A stretch of DNA of 46,181 nucleotides from Prolixibacteraceae bacterium (GTDB taxonomy: Bacteria; Bacteroidota; Bacteroidia; Bacteroidales; Prolixibacteraceae): NCBI GenBank assembly GCA_018648265.1, contig JABGRN010000038.1, positions 1 through 46,181 on the forward strand. The letters run 5' to 3'. Every line of letters starts with the position of its first letter. Position 1 is the first letter of the stretch. Under the pieces are notes generated by a model that saw only the letters and a list, made by a program, of their open reading frames with translations, was not told where the DNA came from and searched no databases. Of this stretch, positions 25,940 to 34,512 are shown piece by piece. A program made the position numbers and the translations under genes.

Positions 25940-25973
25940 CCGAATCCTTTTTTTATTGACAAAAAGGTGCTTT

Positions 25974-27149
25974 TTATTTGATAGCTTCGTCACCAATTAT
26001 TGGCGCCCTGGTATAAGGTTTATTGCGGTCGAACAAATATCTCATTGTGTAATGTGTTTTAGCTTTTTTCCCTCCGGTAGCCTCGTACATGGCTATAATT
26101 TTCGGGTTGAAATCGCCTGCCCACGAAAGTTCAACCTCTGTATATTGAGGTTTCTTTTTCATTAATTTTTCCTGATGCCAGAAAATACCGGATTCAATTC
26201 CCGACCGTTGGAATTTTGGATCGATGCCCATAATTAAAATACGGGTTCGGTTTATTAATTTTGTTTTTTTGTAATACAGAAATTTCAGGATACTTAATAA
26301 ATTTAATTTGCCGTTTAATTTTTGTAAAATCTGGTTTAAATCAGGAATCATTCCAAAAAGCGCAATGGGTTTATCGTTGTAGTAGGCAAACCAAACCATC
26401 TCCGGGTCGAGGATAGCTTTCGAATTATTAATAAAATCATGGATTTCATCGGGGTCGAGTGGTTTGTAATGTTCGTGTGATGCCCAGGCGGAATCGTAAA
26501 CAGTGCAAAAATCTTTTACATATTTATCGATTTCTTTAAAATTGATATGTTTAAAAGTGTACTGGGGTTTTTGCGCAATCCAGCTTGCAATTTTCCAAAA
26601 TCTCGAGGGAAATGGAACAGTATAATCAATGTGGTAACTGTATTGTTCGAAATAAACTTCGAAACCAAAATTGCGGAATAACTTTTCGTAGTAGTTGGGA
26701 TTGTAAGGCATACCGTACGCTTGTGGCATAAAACCATCGCTTAGCAGTCCCCAGTTTAAATAATTCTCGCCAAAATTAATTGGGCCGTCCATGGCTTCCA
26801 TCCCGTTTTTTTTGTTCCATTGTATAGCAGCAGCGAACAACATGTTTGCAGCTTCCTGGTTGTCAGTGCATTCAAAAAAACCACATCCACCTGTTGCTTG
26901 TTCGTATGTATTTGATGTATTAAAATTGATAAAAGCAGCAATTCGGCCAATTAGTTTTTGGTTTTCGTCAATCAGGATCCAGCGAATGGCTTTGCCATTT
27001 TTGAATATTTTATTTCTCCCCGGAGTAAAAGTGTCTTCAACCATTTTTTCGAGGGGGCATGCCCAGTTTGGGTCGTTTTTATAAATCAAGTGGGGAACCT
27101 GGTGGAATTGTTTCCGTATTTTTTTATTGTTTACCTCAATTAATTGCAT
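25974..27149 (-). CDS. GNAT-like acyltransferase domain protein, function unknown
   Basis: From ATG 27149 the protein has 391 aa; the upstream ATG at 27194 adds an unremarkable arm. It begins with a GNAT-like half (FHQVPHLIYKNDPNWACPLE, then KAIRWILIDENQKLIGRIAAFIN). A second part has an acetyl-CoA-site-like segment (RILIMGIDPKFQRSGIESGIFW) near residue 320. The GGCGFFECTDNQEAANML and MEAMDGPINFGENYLNWGLL blocks are characteristic of a conserved Bacteroidota family usually annotated only as GNAT or hypothetical. The substrate is unknown. It stands alone, with a palindromic repeat upstream. Confidence 0.75.
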   Translation of the reverse strand: MQLIEVNNKKIRKQFHQVPHLIYKNDPNWACPLEKMVEDTFTPGRNKIFKNGKAIRWILIDENQKLIGRIAAFINFNTSNTYEQATGGCGFFECTDNQEAANMLFAAAIQWNKKNGMEAMDGPINFGENYLNWGLLSDGFMPQAYGMPYNPNYYEKLFRNFGFEVYFEQYSYHIDYTVPFPSRFWKIASWIAQKPQYTFKHINFKEIDKYVKDFCTVYDSAWASHEHYKPLDPDEIHDFINNSKAILDPEMVWFAYYNDKPIALFGMIPDLNQILQKLNGKLNLLSILKFLYYKKTKLINRTRILIMGIDPKFQRSGIESGIFWHQEKLMKKKPQYTEVELSWAGDFNPKIIAMYEATGGKKAKTHYTMRYLFDRNKPYTRAPIIGDEAIK

Positions 27150-27251
27150 AATTTTATTTATGACATTGTTTGGCAAATATAATAATTGCTGCAATTAATA
27201 TTTAATAATCGGTATGCTGAAAAATACTTTTTTGAGACGAAAAGATATTTC

Positions 27252-27397
27252 TAAGTTTAAGGCCACTCCGAAAAGTGGTTTTTCATCATTGCGAACGAAG
27301 TGAAGCAATCTCAACAAACACATTTACAGCGATATAAAATTGCTTCGTGCCTCGCAATGATGGACATTTTAACTTTTCGGAGTAGGCTCAAGTTTAA
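27252..27397. repeat. Long imperfect palindrome (about 55-nt arms)
   Basis: Outer arms GCCACTCCGAAAAGT (27262 on) and ACTTTTCGGAGTAGGC (ending about 27387) are inverted. Inner arms TCATTGCGAACGAAGTGAAGCAAT (27285 on) and ATTGCTTCGTGCCTCGCAATGA (ending 27360) are also inverted. The whole could fold into one long hairpin. It lies between two minus-strand genes, just beyond the BI-1 gene stop when read upstream. It has no coding capacity. Confidence 0.8.
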
Positions 27398-27455
27398 ATG
27401 ATTTTATTTTGGTTTGAAGGCCTTTGTAACAAATCAATTGCCTATTTCCAACTTT

Positions 27456-28223
27456 TTAATTCCTGCTTGCCAGTTTTGACAACAAACGTAAAATTTCGAG
27501 GTATAACCAAATTAAAGTTACCATTAAACCAAAAGCTCCGTACCATTCCATATATTTTGGTGCTCCGGATTTGGCAGCCCTTTCGATAAATGAAAAATCA
27601 AGAACTAAATTTAATGCTGCAATCGCAACAATAACCAAACTAAAACCAATGCTGAAATTACTGTTTCCGTGAAGGAAAGAAAGCTCTGCACCAAAAAAGC
27701 CGGCAATAAAACTAATCAGGTAAATCATTGCAATTCCGGCAGTGGCAGCAAAAACCCCCATCATAAATTTACGGGTTACTTTTATTATGCCCGAACGATA
27801 AAGAAAAAGCATAGTTGCAAACACAGCAAGTGTTAAAGCAACCGCCCGCATTACTATTCCACTGTACATCGATTCGAAAATAGCTGATAAACCGCCTAAT
27901 AAAAGTCCTTGGAAGACTGCATAAACAGGTGCCGAAACACCAGAATGTTGAGGGCGGAAAACCGTTACCAAAACAGTAATAAAACCTCCAATACCACCAA
28001 CAATTAACCACGGAATTACAGCCGAAAAACCTGCATTAGGATCTATGGCAATAGCATTAAAAAATTTGTTCCATGTAAAAAGCGCTGCTGCAATTACCAG
28101 CAATAACATCAGTGCTGTTTTATTGATTGTCCCGTTAATTGTCATTACTTCCGAGGCCGAAGAATACCCTTTGCTAAAAACGCCTTCTTTAAAAACGGGG
28201 TTCGATGTTTTTGTGAGATTCAT
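27456..28223 (-). CDS. Bax inhibitor-1/YccA family membrane protein
   Basis: From ATG 28223 the protein has 255 aa. The N-terminus is cytoplasmic (MNLTKTSNPVFKEGVF), followed by seven hydrophobic segments. The family signature of GLSAIFESMYSG-like loops, TRKFMMGVFAATAG and a terminal YGAFGLMVTLIWLYLEILRLL is present. These proteins form pH-sensitive calcium leak channels in structurally studied homologues; the physiological role in Bacteroidota is not known. ATG 28226 and 28298 are alternative starts; the longer one adds a poorly conserved arm. Confidence 0.9.
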   Translation of the reverse strand: MNLTKTSNPVFKEGVFSKGYSSASEVMTINGTINKTALMLLLVIAAALFTWNKFFNAIAIDPNAGFSAVIPWLIVGGIGGFITVLVTVFRPQHSGVSAPVYAVFQGLLLGGLSAIFESMYSGIVMRAVALTLAVFATMLFLYRSGIIKVTRKFMMGVFAATAGIAMIYLISFIAGFFGAELSFLHGNSNFSIGFSLVIVAIAALNLVLDFSFIERAAKSGAPKYMEWYGAFGLMVTLIWLYLEILRLLSKLASRN

Positions 28224-28454
28224 CATAAAAATAATTTTTAATATTATTGTTGAAAATTTTGAAACATTGTTTGGCGAATTAAACAAAAAATCTGCCATTA
28301 AAGTTTACATGACAGCTTAGCAGAAATATTGCTGAAGGCTTGGCGGAAATTTAAAATTAGAACGACAGGGCTTAAAATTCCGATTGGATATAAAAAACCT
28401 TGTTAAATTTAATAGGCGAAGTGACCGGATTGCCTGTTAACCCGATTAAAAACT

Positions 28455-28463
28455 TTACTTTGC
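28455..28463 (+). promoter_or_regulatory. -7-like box for the MaoC gene
   Basis: TTACTTTGC resembles the -7 element with one spacer base fewer than TAnnTTTG. It lies about 20 nt before ATG 28482. Confidence 0.35.
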
Positions 28464-28481
28464 GCCCTCAAAAAACATCAA

Positions 28482-28946
28482 ATGGGGAAAAGAATCATTA
28501 ATAGTTACGAAGAGTTTGAAGCACTTTTAGGAGTGGAAATAGGAACTTCGGAATGGGTACAAATAACACAGGATCAAATTAATGAATTTGCCGATGCAAC
28601 ACTCGATCACCAATGGATTCATACCGATCCGGATCGGGCGGCTAAAGAATCTCCTTTTAAAACAACAATTGCACACGGCTATCTTTCTGTATCGATGCTT
28701 ACTTATTTGTGGTATTCGATTGTGGATGTACGTAACGTAAAAATGATTGTAAATTATGGCATTGAAAAGTTGCGATTTCAGCAGCCAGTAATGGTTAACG
28801 ACAAAATCAGGTCGAAAGTTTCGTTGCACAATATTAAAAATTTAAGGGGTATCGCAAAAATCCAAGTGAAAATTGTGGTTGAAATCGAAGGTCAGAAAAA
28901 ACCGGCTTACGATGCGCTGGTAACTTTCCTGTATCATTTCGAATAA
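28482..28946 (+). CDS. MaoC-type (R)-specific enoyl-CoA hydratase
   Basis: A 154-aa single hot-dog domain. The hydratase-2 motif is recognisable in FADATLDHQWIHTDPDRA, with an Asp-x(4)-His catalytic pair, followed by the AHGYL loop. Members hydrate trans-2-enoyl-CoA or act in related acyl-CoA steps. There is no fatty-acid or PHA gene beside it, so the pathway cannot be assigned. It is monocistronic and converges on the LMW-PTP operon with only about 30 nt between stops. Confidence 0.9.
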   Translation: MGKRIINSYEEFEALLGVEIGTSEWVQITQDQINEFADATLDHQWIHTDPDRAAKESPFKTTIAHGYLSVSMLTYLWYSIVDVRNVKMIVNYGIEKLRFQQPVMVNDKIRSKVSLHNIKNLRGIAKIQVKIVVEIEGQKKPAYDALVTFLYHFE

Positions 28947-28977
28947 TCAATATTATCCGATACTCCGGGTTGGAAAT

Positions 28978-29448
28978 TTAACTGAGTTTTTCAAGTAATC
29001 CCTGGCAAGAGTCTTCCAGTAAATCGAGTACCAGTTCAAAGCCCTCTTCACCACCGTAATACGGATCTGGTATTTCGGAGTAACTCCATTCTTTGCTGAA
29101 ATCGGTCATTTTTTTTATTTTATCAAGATCTTCCTGATTTTTGGCCATGTTTTTAAGCGTCCCAATATTTTCATTGTCCATTCCAATAATTATGTCGAAA
29201 TGTTCAAAATCAATATCGGGATTAAATTTGCGGGAAATACTGGTTAAATTATAATCGCGTTTTACGGCATGTAACTTCATTCGTTTATCGGCCGGCTCCC
29301 CAACATGATAAGCTAAAGTTCCTGCAGAATCAATTTCAAAAGCCTGGCTCAGCCCTTTACTTTTTACTATTTCGCTAAAAACTGCTTCTGCACTGGGAGA
29401 GCGGCAAATATTGCCCATACATACAAACAGGATATTTTTCTTTTCCAT
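28978..29448 (-). CDS. Low-molecular-weight protein tyrosine phosphatase
   Basis: A 156-aa enzyme with the P-loop C10-MGNIC-R16-S near the N-terminus (VCMGNICRSPSAE) and the general acid in IPDPYYGGEEGF. These cytoplasmic enzymes dephosphorylate phosphotyrosine proteins, often those controlling exopolysaccharide export, and arsenate reductases share the fold. No tyrosine kinase is adjacent. It lies 3 nt after the aroE stop, third in the DUF368-aroE-PTP operon. Confidence 0.93.
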   Translation of the reverse strand: MEKKNILFVCMGNICRSPSAEAVFSEIVKSKGLSQAFEIDSAGTLAYHVGEPADKRMKLHAVKRDYNLTSISRKFNPDIDFEHFDIIIGMDNENIGTLKNMAKNQEDLDKIKKMTDFSKEWSYSEIPDPYYGGEEGFELVLDLLEDSCQGLLEKLS

Positions 29449-29451
29449 TTT

Positions 29452-30201
29452 TTACTCTTTGTTATTCCAAATTTCGTACGATTTTATTGCTTGTAAAAGC
29501 AACATTTCGTAACCGTTTTTTATGGCTACCCCTTTTTCTTTTCCTTTCTTTAAAAACATACTTACTTCGGGATTATAAACCAGATCGAACAATAAATGTT
29601 TTTCGGTAATAAATTGGTAAGGAATTGGTGCGAAAGCATCAGTTTTTGGGTACGTTCCAAGTGGGGTGGCATTGATTATTAAAAGCCTCTCAGCCATCAT
29701 TTTTTTATCAATCTCATCGTAACGGATTTCGTTTGTTTTTAACTCCTCAATTGAAGCAGATATGAAATCGATACCCAGCTTTTTTAATACATATTTTAAA
29801 GCTTTCGATGCGCCTCCTGTTCCTAAAATCAATGCTTTTTTATGATGTGTTTTTAGCAGAGGTTTTAGCGATGTTTCAAATCCAAAAGTATCGGTATTAA
29901 ATCCTTTTAAATGAACACCCAAATTAGTACGGCTAATTTTAATGGTGTTAACTGCGCCAATTTCTTTAGCCGAATCGTTTAGTTCGTCCAAATATGGAAT
30001 TACCTGTTCTTTATAAGGAATGGTAACATTCAATCCTATAATTTCGGGATTGTTTTTAACTATTTCAGGAAATTTATTTATATTATCGATTTCAAAATTC
30101 TGATAAGAAGATTCAATATTTTCTGTTTCAAATTTTTCGGTGAAATACCGTTTTGAAAAAGAGTGTGTAAGTGGATACCCTAATAAACCGTATTTTTTCA
30201 T
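29452..30201 (-). CDS. aroE: Shikimate dehydrogenase
   Basis: A 249-aa NADP-dependent enzyme converting 3-dehydroshikimate to shikimate. It has the shikimate-binding PLTHSFSKRYF at the N-terminus, NVTIPYKE with the catalytic lysine, GFNTDTFGFE with the aspartate, and the nucleotide-binding GTGGASKAL. It is shorter than E. coli AroE (about 270 aa) but all motifs are present. Its ATG overlaps the DUF368 stop by 4 nt, implying translational coupling. Confidence 0.95.
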   Translation of the reverse strand: MKKYGLLGYPLTHSFSKRYFTEKFETENIESSYQNFEIDNINKFPEIVKNNPEIIGLNVTIPYKEQVIPYLDELNDSAKEIGAVNTIKISRTNLGVHLKGFNTDTFGFETSLKPLLKTHHKKALILGTGGASKALKYVLKKLGIDFISASIEELKTNEIRYDEIDKKMMAERLLIINATPLGTYPKTDAFAPIPYQFITEKHLLFDLVYNPEVSMFLKKGKEKGVAIKNGYEMLLLQAIKSYEIWNNKE

Positions 30202-31133
30202 TTGCCTGATTTTTTTGTCAATCCTTCGATTATAAAAATTAACGAGAACCCTAAAATTGCCAAAAGTATTGCCCCGAAAAGAAAATTCTCGTTTCCGGTA
30301 ATTTGCTCAAAAGTGGATGGCAGAATATTTATTTCCGATAGTGGTTTTACTTCACCGTGACGGTCAATCATTGTTTCTGTTACCTCTTTCCACGGCCAAA
30401 CTTTGTTTAGAGAACCTATCATAAATCCTGCAAGAACAGCAATTGTTTGATTGTGGAATTTTTTTAGTAACCACGATAAAACATTCGAAAAAGCAATAAT
30501 TCCGATTGCCGCACCCACAAGGAAAGTAAGTATTACGGCAATTTCAAGGTTACCAACTGCTTCGAGAATAAATTTATACATGCCCAATAAAACAAGGATA
30601 AAACTTCCAGAAATCCCGGGTAAAATCATGGCACAAATAGCAATTGAACCCGCCAGGAAAATAAACCACCATGAAGTATTGGCTTCGGCAGGCGAAATTA
30701 CGGTAATAAAATAAGCTACAATAATTCCTGTAATCCCGGATACAATTGTGGCGAGATTCCAATTTTTTATAGAACGCGCAACGTAAATTGCCGATGCAAT
30801 AATTAGCCCGAAAAAGAACGCCCAAACTAAAATGGGGTAGTGGTCGAGCAAATATTTTAAACCTTTCGCCAACGAAAAAACACTGATTCCAATTCCCAGT
30901 AAAACACTGATTAAAAACGTTCCGTTAATTGCATTCCAAAAAGATGCAAATTTTCCGGTAAAAAAAAGTTTGGCCGCGACGAGGTTTATCGATTTAATGG
31001 AATTGATCAACTCTTCGTAAATGCCTGTAATAAAAGCAATGGTTCCGCCAGAAACTCCCGGGATTACGTCGGCTGCCCCCATCCCCATTCCTTTTAAAAT
31101 CAAAATAAGGTAATCTTTTACTGTTCTGTTCAT
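30198..31133 (-). CDS. DUF368 membrane protein, candidate undecaprenyl-phosphate transporter (PopT type)
   Basis: A 311-aa polytopic membrane protein with about eight hydrophobic segments. It has the DUF368 hallmarks GMGMGAADVIPGVSGGTIAFITGIYEEL and, in the second half, ILPGISGSFILVLLGMY, an inverted-repeat pair. DUF368 proteins (PopT) have been shown in other bacteria to recycle undecaprenyl phosphate across the cytoplasmic membrane, which supports cell-wall and O-antigen synthesis; transfer of that role here is by family. It is first in the operon with aroE and LMW-PTP. Confidence 0.9.
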   Translation of the reverse strand: MNRTVKDYLILILKGMGMGAADVIPGVSGGTIAFITGIYEELINSIKSINLVAAKLFFTGKFASFWNAINGTFLISVLLGIGISVFSLAKGLKYLLDHYPILVWAFFFGLIIASAIYVARSIKNWNLATIVSGITGIIVAYFITVISPAEANTSWWFIFLAGSIAICAMILPGISGSFILVLLGMYKFILEAVGNLEIAVILTFLVGAAIGIIAFSNVLSWLLKKFHNQTIAVLAGFMIGSLNKVWPWKEVTETMIDRHGEVKPLSEINILPSTFEQITGNENFLFGAILLAILGFSLIFIIEGLTKKSGK

Positions 31134-31336
31134 TTTAAAATTGTTGAAGATTCATCATTGAATATTGGATATTAATATAATAATATCGCATATTCAATAA
31201 CCGATATTTTTTTTAAAACTGCCTGCCAAAATAATAAAAAGAAATGGTAATTAACGCCGATATTAGAATTACAAATTGGAGTTTTGAATTTCAGTAATTG
31301 TTTTGGTAGAATTTGTAAGATGTTAATATTAATACC

Positions 31337-32758
31337 TTACTCCAGGTTATTTTTCTTTTTGAAATTATCCACGAGCTTTTTTAACTTTCTGTTTTTTGCT
31401 GATTTAGGATAAATATCGTATAAAAAATTTATAAAGATAAATTCCTGTTCCATTGCAATAGCCAGCATTTTAAAAGCTTCGGGCTCGTTTTTTGTTTCCA
31501 GGAAAAGACTAACCAAACGGTATTTTAGAAGTACGTCGTCGTACTTTTTAATAGCCTTTTTTAATATGACGATACCATTTTGTGACTCTCCTGATTTTAA
31601 AAGAACATCTACCAGTGTTAACCATATTTCGCTGTTTTCAGGTTCAAGCCGGGAAGCTTTTTTCAAAGCTTTTACTGCTTTTTCCTGAAGGTTAAAATCG
31701 CTGTAAACCTTGCCTAAAGTAAGCCAGTATTCAGAATTGGTGTTATCTATTTTTATGGCTTTTTTTATAAAAACTATACTTTCGGCGAATTTCTTTTCAA
31801 CCCACATAATCAGTCCCAAACCAAACCAGGCGGTGTCGTTTTCTTTGTTCAGCTTAATTGCTTTTTGATAAGACTGTTCCGATTTGTGGTAGTTTTCGAG
31901 GTTGAGGTAGCATTCGCCAATGTAACACATTGCATCGTCATTTTCCGGTTCAAGTTTGAGGAATTCATTGTATTTCTTAATGGCTTCCTTAAAATTGCCC
32001 GCGTTGGCGTTGGCGTTGGCAATGTTAAATAACGACTGGTGAAATTCCTCATTCAGTGTTAGCGCAAATTCATAAGCTTCAATAGCTTTGTCATGTTTCC
32101 CCGCTTTGTTTTGTGTTATTCCCAGGTTAAACCATGTGGTATAGTTAAACGGATCGATGTCTAAGTACTTATTGTAATATTTTATACTTTTCTCGTAATC
32201 GCCTTGTTGGTCGCAGAAAAATCCCAGTTCGTAAAGTGCCATTTCGTTTTTCGGGTTGGCTTTTACTGCATTTTCGAAATAAGCGATTGCTTTTTGTATT
32301 TCGCCAGCTTGCACGTACGATGAACCTACATGAAACAGTATATCGTCTAGTTCGTTTCCGGCTGTTTTTATAGCTTGTCTGAATGCTGTATCAGCTTTTT
32401 TTTCATCTCCCAAAACCAGCCAGGCCGATCCTTTTATTAAATATACATCGGGATTATGTGCATCTACTTTTTCAACAAAATTCAGGTATTTTATGACTTG
32501 TTCAAATTTGCCTTTGTTGAGTAAAACCTGCGCATATTTTAAATGTAAGGCCACAGCGTTAGGGTGAATTAGAATGCCTTGTTTTGCAGCAATTTCCGAT
32601 GAATTAATATCTCCTTCTTCCAGTAAATGCTCAACAATTCCTTCAAACTCAGAAACATCGAAGTATTTTTTTCTTCCCGAAATCAGCGAACGCTTGAACC
32701 GCCCCAAAGCTTCACTAATACCCTCTTCATTAAAATTATTTCTATCTTCCTTGTTCAT
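31337..32758 (-). CDS. Tetratricopeptide repeat protein
   Basis: A 473-aa protein composed almost entirely of about ten TPR units from residue 70 onward (for example AIAYFENAVKANPKNEMALY and SIKYYNKYLDIDPFNYTTWF). There is no signal peptide or membrane segment, so it should be a cytoplasmic scaffold. An N-terminal charged segment (GRFKRSLISGRKKYF) precedes the repeats. A partner cannot be named. It lies 59 nt after DUF4301 on the same strand. Confidence 0.92.
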   Translation of the reverse strand: MNKEDRNNFNEEGISEALGRFKRSLISGRKKYFDVSEFEGIVEHLLEEGDINSSEIAAKQGILIHPNAVALHLKYAQVLLNKGKFEQVIKYLNFVEKVDAHNPDVYLIKGSAWLVLGDEKKADTAFRQAIKTAGNELDDILFHVGSSYVQAGEIQKAIAYFENAVKANPKNEMALYELGFFCDQQGDYEKSIKYYNKYLDIDPFNYTTWFNLGITQNKAGKHDKAIEAYEFALTLNEEFHQSLFNIANANANAGNFKEAIKKYNEFLKLEPENDDAMCYIGECYLNLENYHKSEQSYQKAIKLNKENDTAWFGLGLIMWVEKKFAESIVFIKKAIKIDNTNSEYWLTLGKVYSDFNLQEKAVKALKKASRLEPENSEIWLTLVDVLLKSGESQNGIVILKKAIKKYDDVLLKYRLVSLFLETKNEPEAFKMLAIAMEQEFIFINFLYDIYPKSAKNRKLKKLVDNFKKKNNLE

Positions 32759-32817
32759 TGGTTATAAAAAAATGAATCTGCGAAATTAGTAATTCATCCG
32801 AAATAATAAAATGCAAA

Positions 32818-34347
32818 TTACAGGTGCTGATCCCGTAACAAATCGTTAACTGTTTTTACCGGATTAAATGTCTCGATGGGCACTTCCACAAAAAGGGTGT
32901 TCCAGTTGCTCATGGCGCCGTTCCATAATCCGGGTAATTCTTGTGCTTTTAACTCTCTTCCATCTTTCGATTTTTTTGAAATAAAACCGGTTTTAGGATC
33001 TGTAAATTCGAGAAGGTTGTACTTTTCTCCCTTATAATTTTTAAGTGCACAAACCAAATCTACCGGATTAAAATGAGTAGCGTGTTTCGCAATAGTTTGT
33101 TGTTGAACACTTTCAGAATCAATTTGCGAACTTTCTACTACCTGCAACGAAATTGTCCCATCAGTATTTTTTGCCCAAAACGGACCTCCTCCGGGTTCAC
33201 CTTCGTTTTTTACCATTCCGCAAATACGAAGCGGACGGTTGTATTTTTCTTTTAAATAGTGGCACAATTCTTCTTTTTCGGTGTAATACTGGTTGACCGC
33301 TGGTTTTGTGTTCAGACTGTTTTCCAGGAAATTGGCGGCTTCTGCCAAAAATCCGCTATCAAGCGCAACCGGGTGTTTCTCGTTTAGTTCTTTTTGATAG
33401 ATGAATAATTTTTCCTGATACTTTAACAGAACTCCTGCCAGGGCTTTTTTGTATTCAACCGTGGCTTGCTTTAATTTGTCGGGAACCACATTATCGATAT
33501 TTTTAATGAAAACGACGTCGGCATTTAAGTCGTTCAGGTTTTCAATTAACGAGCCATGTCCTCCCGGGCGAAAAAGCAACCTGCCGTCGAGTTCGCGAAA
33601 GGGTTCGTTTTTTAAGTCAACAGCAATGGTATCAGTCGAAGGTTTTTGCTGGCTGAATGACACTTCGAAACTCACGTTTAAATCTTTCTCGTATTTTTCT
33701 TTTATTTCATTCAGAAGATTTTCAAATACCGGCTGGTGGTCGGGTGATACAGTAAAATGTAATTGCACAACACCCTGGTTGTCTTTTGAATATTCAGCAC
33801 CTTCAACCAAATGTTCTTCAAAAGGAGTCCGTTCACCGGTTTTATACCGATGAAACTTTAAAAGTCCTTTTGGAAGCGAGCCATAATTTAATCCTTTTTC
33901 GTTTAATAAATAATCAACGCGGTTTTTACAATTTTCTTCAACTTTTTCTTTTTGGATTGAATTCTTTAAATCGTTATAAAATGCGAAGTTTTCTATTTGA
34001 TCAATAAATTGTTTAACAACTTTATCGTTTATTAATTCTTCTTCCGGAGAATCTGATTTCTTACACTCTTCCAATGCTTCAAAAAGTGCTTTGAACATTC
34101 GGCTGGCAGCACCTGATGCAGGGACAAATTTAAGTGGTTTAATTCCGTCGGCGACTTTTTTGTCGTACAGGGCGCAACTTTTTTCAAGGGCTTTTTCATC
34201 GAGTTTTATAATCCCGTCCCCGATAGAAGCAGCTTCTTCAATTTGTAAAAAGGGGAATCCTTTTTTGAAGTTTTCAATTCGGTTTAATACGGTTTGCAGC
34301 TCGCTGCCGCGGTTTTTTATTTGTAATTCGTCTTTTTCGGAGAACAT
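32818..34347 (-). CDS. DUF4301 protein with nucleotidyltransferase-like motifs
   Basis: A 509-aa protein of the Bacteroidota DUF4301 family, cytoplasmic, with no established function. Three blocks recall UDP-sugar pyrophosphorylases: VPASGAASRM (75-84) resembles the glycine-rich nucleotide loop, RPGGHGSL (260-267) the GHG element, and FIKNIDNVV (280-288) the sugar-nucleotide NxDN element. MVKNEGEPGGGPFW near residue 390 may match the later acceptor loop. This resemblance is my inference by eye. It is 59 nt upstream of the TPR gene and divergent from the radical SAM gene. Confidence 0.8.
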   Translation of the reverse strand: MFSEKDELQIKNRGSELQTVLNRIENFKKGFPFLQIEEAASIGDGIIKLDEKALEKSCALYDKKVADGIKPLKFVPASGAASRMFKALFEALEECKKSDSPEEELINDKVVKQFIDQIENFAFYNDLKNSIQKEKVEENCKNRVDYLLNEKGLNYGSLPKGLLKFHRYKTGERTPFEEHLVEGAEYSKDNQGVVQLHFTVSPDHQPVFENLLNEIKEKYEKDLNVSFEVSFSQQKPSTDTIAVDLKNEPFRELDGRLLFRPGGHGSLIENLNDLNADVVFIKNIDNVVPDKLKQATVEYKKALAGVLLKYQEKLFIYQKELNEKHPVALDSGFLAEAANFLENSLNTKPAVNQYYTEKEELCHYLKEKYNRPLRICGMVKNEGEPGGGPFWAKNTDGTISLQVVESSQIDSESVQQQTIAKHATHFNPVDLVCALKNYKGEKYNLLEFTDPKTGFISKKSKDGRELKAQELPGLWNGAMSNWNTLFVEVPIETFNPVKTVNDLLRDQHL

Positions 34348-34484
34348 AAATTGTGCTATTTTATTGTATTCTAAAAGTAGGAATAAGATTTATTAAATGA
34401 AACGCACAACTCTTTATAAAGATTAAAGTTTTCAATATTTTTTTAACATGATTATTGTAACTGCTGTGGCTTCTGATTTTTCAG

Positions 34485-34492
34485 TATTTTTG
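34485..34492 (+). promoter_or_regulatory. -7 box for the YhcC-type radical SAM gene
   Basis: TATTTTTG followed by ACCC lies 20 nt before ATG 34513 and matches TAnnTTTG. Confidence 0.45.
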
Positions 34493-34512
34493 ACCCTTTA
34501 ATTTGTTATTAA

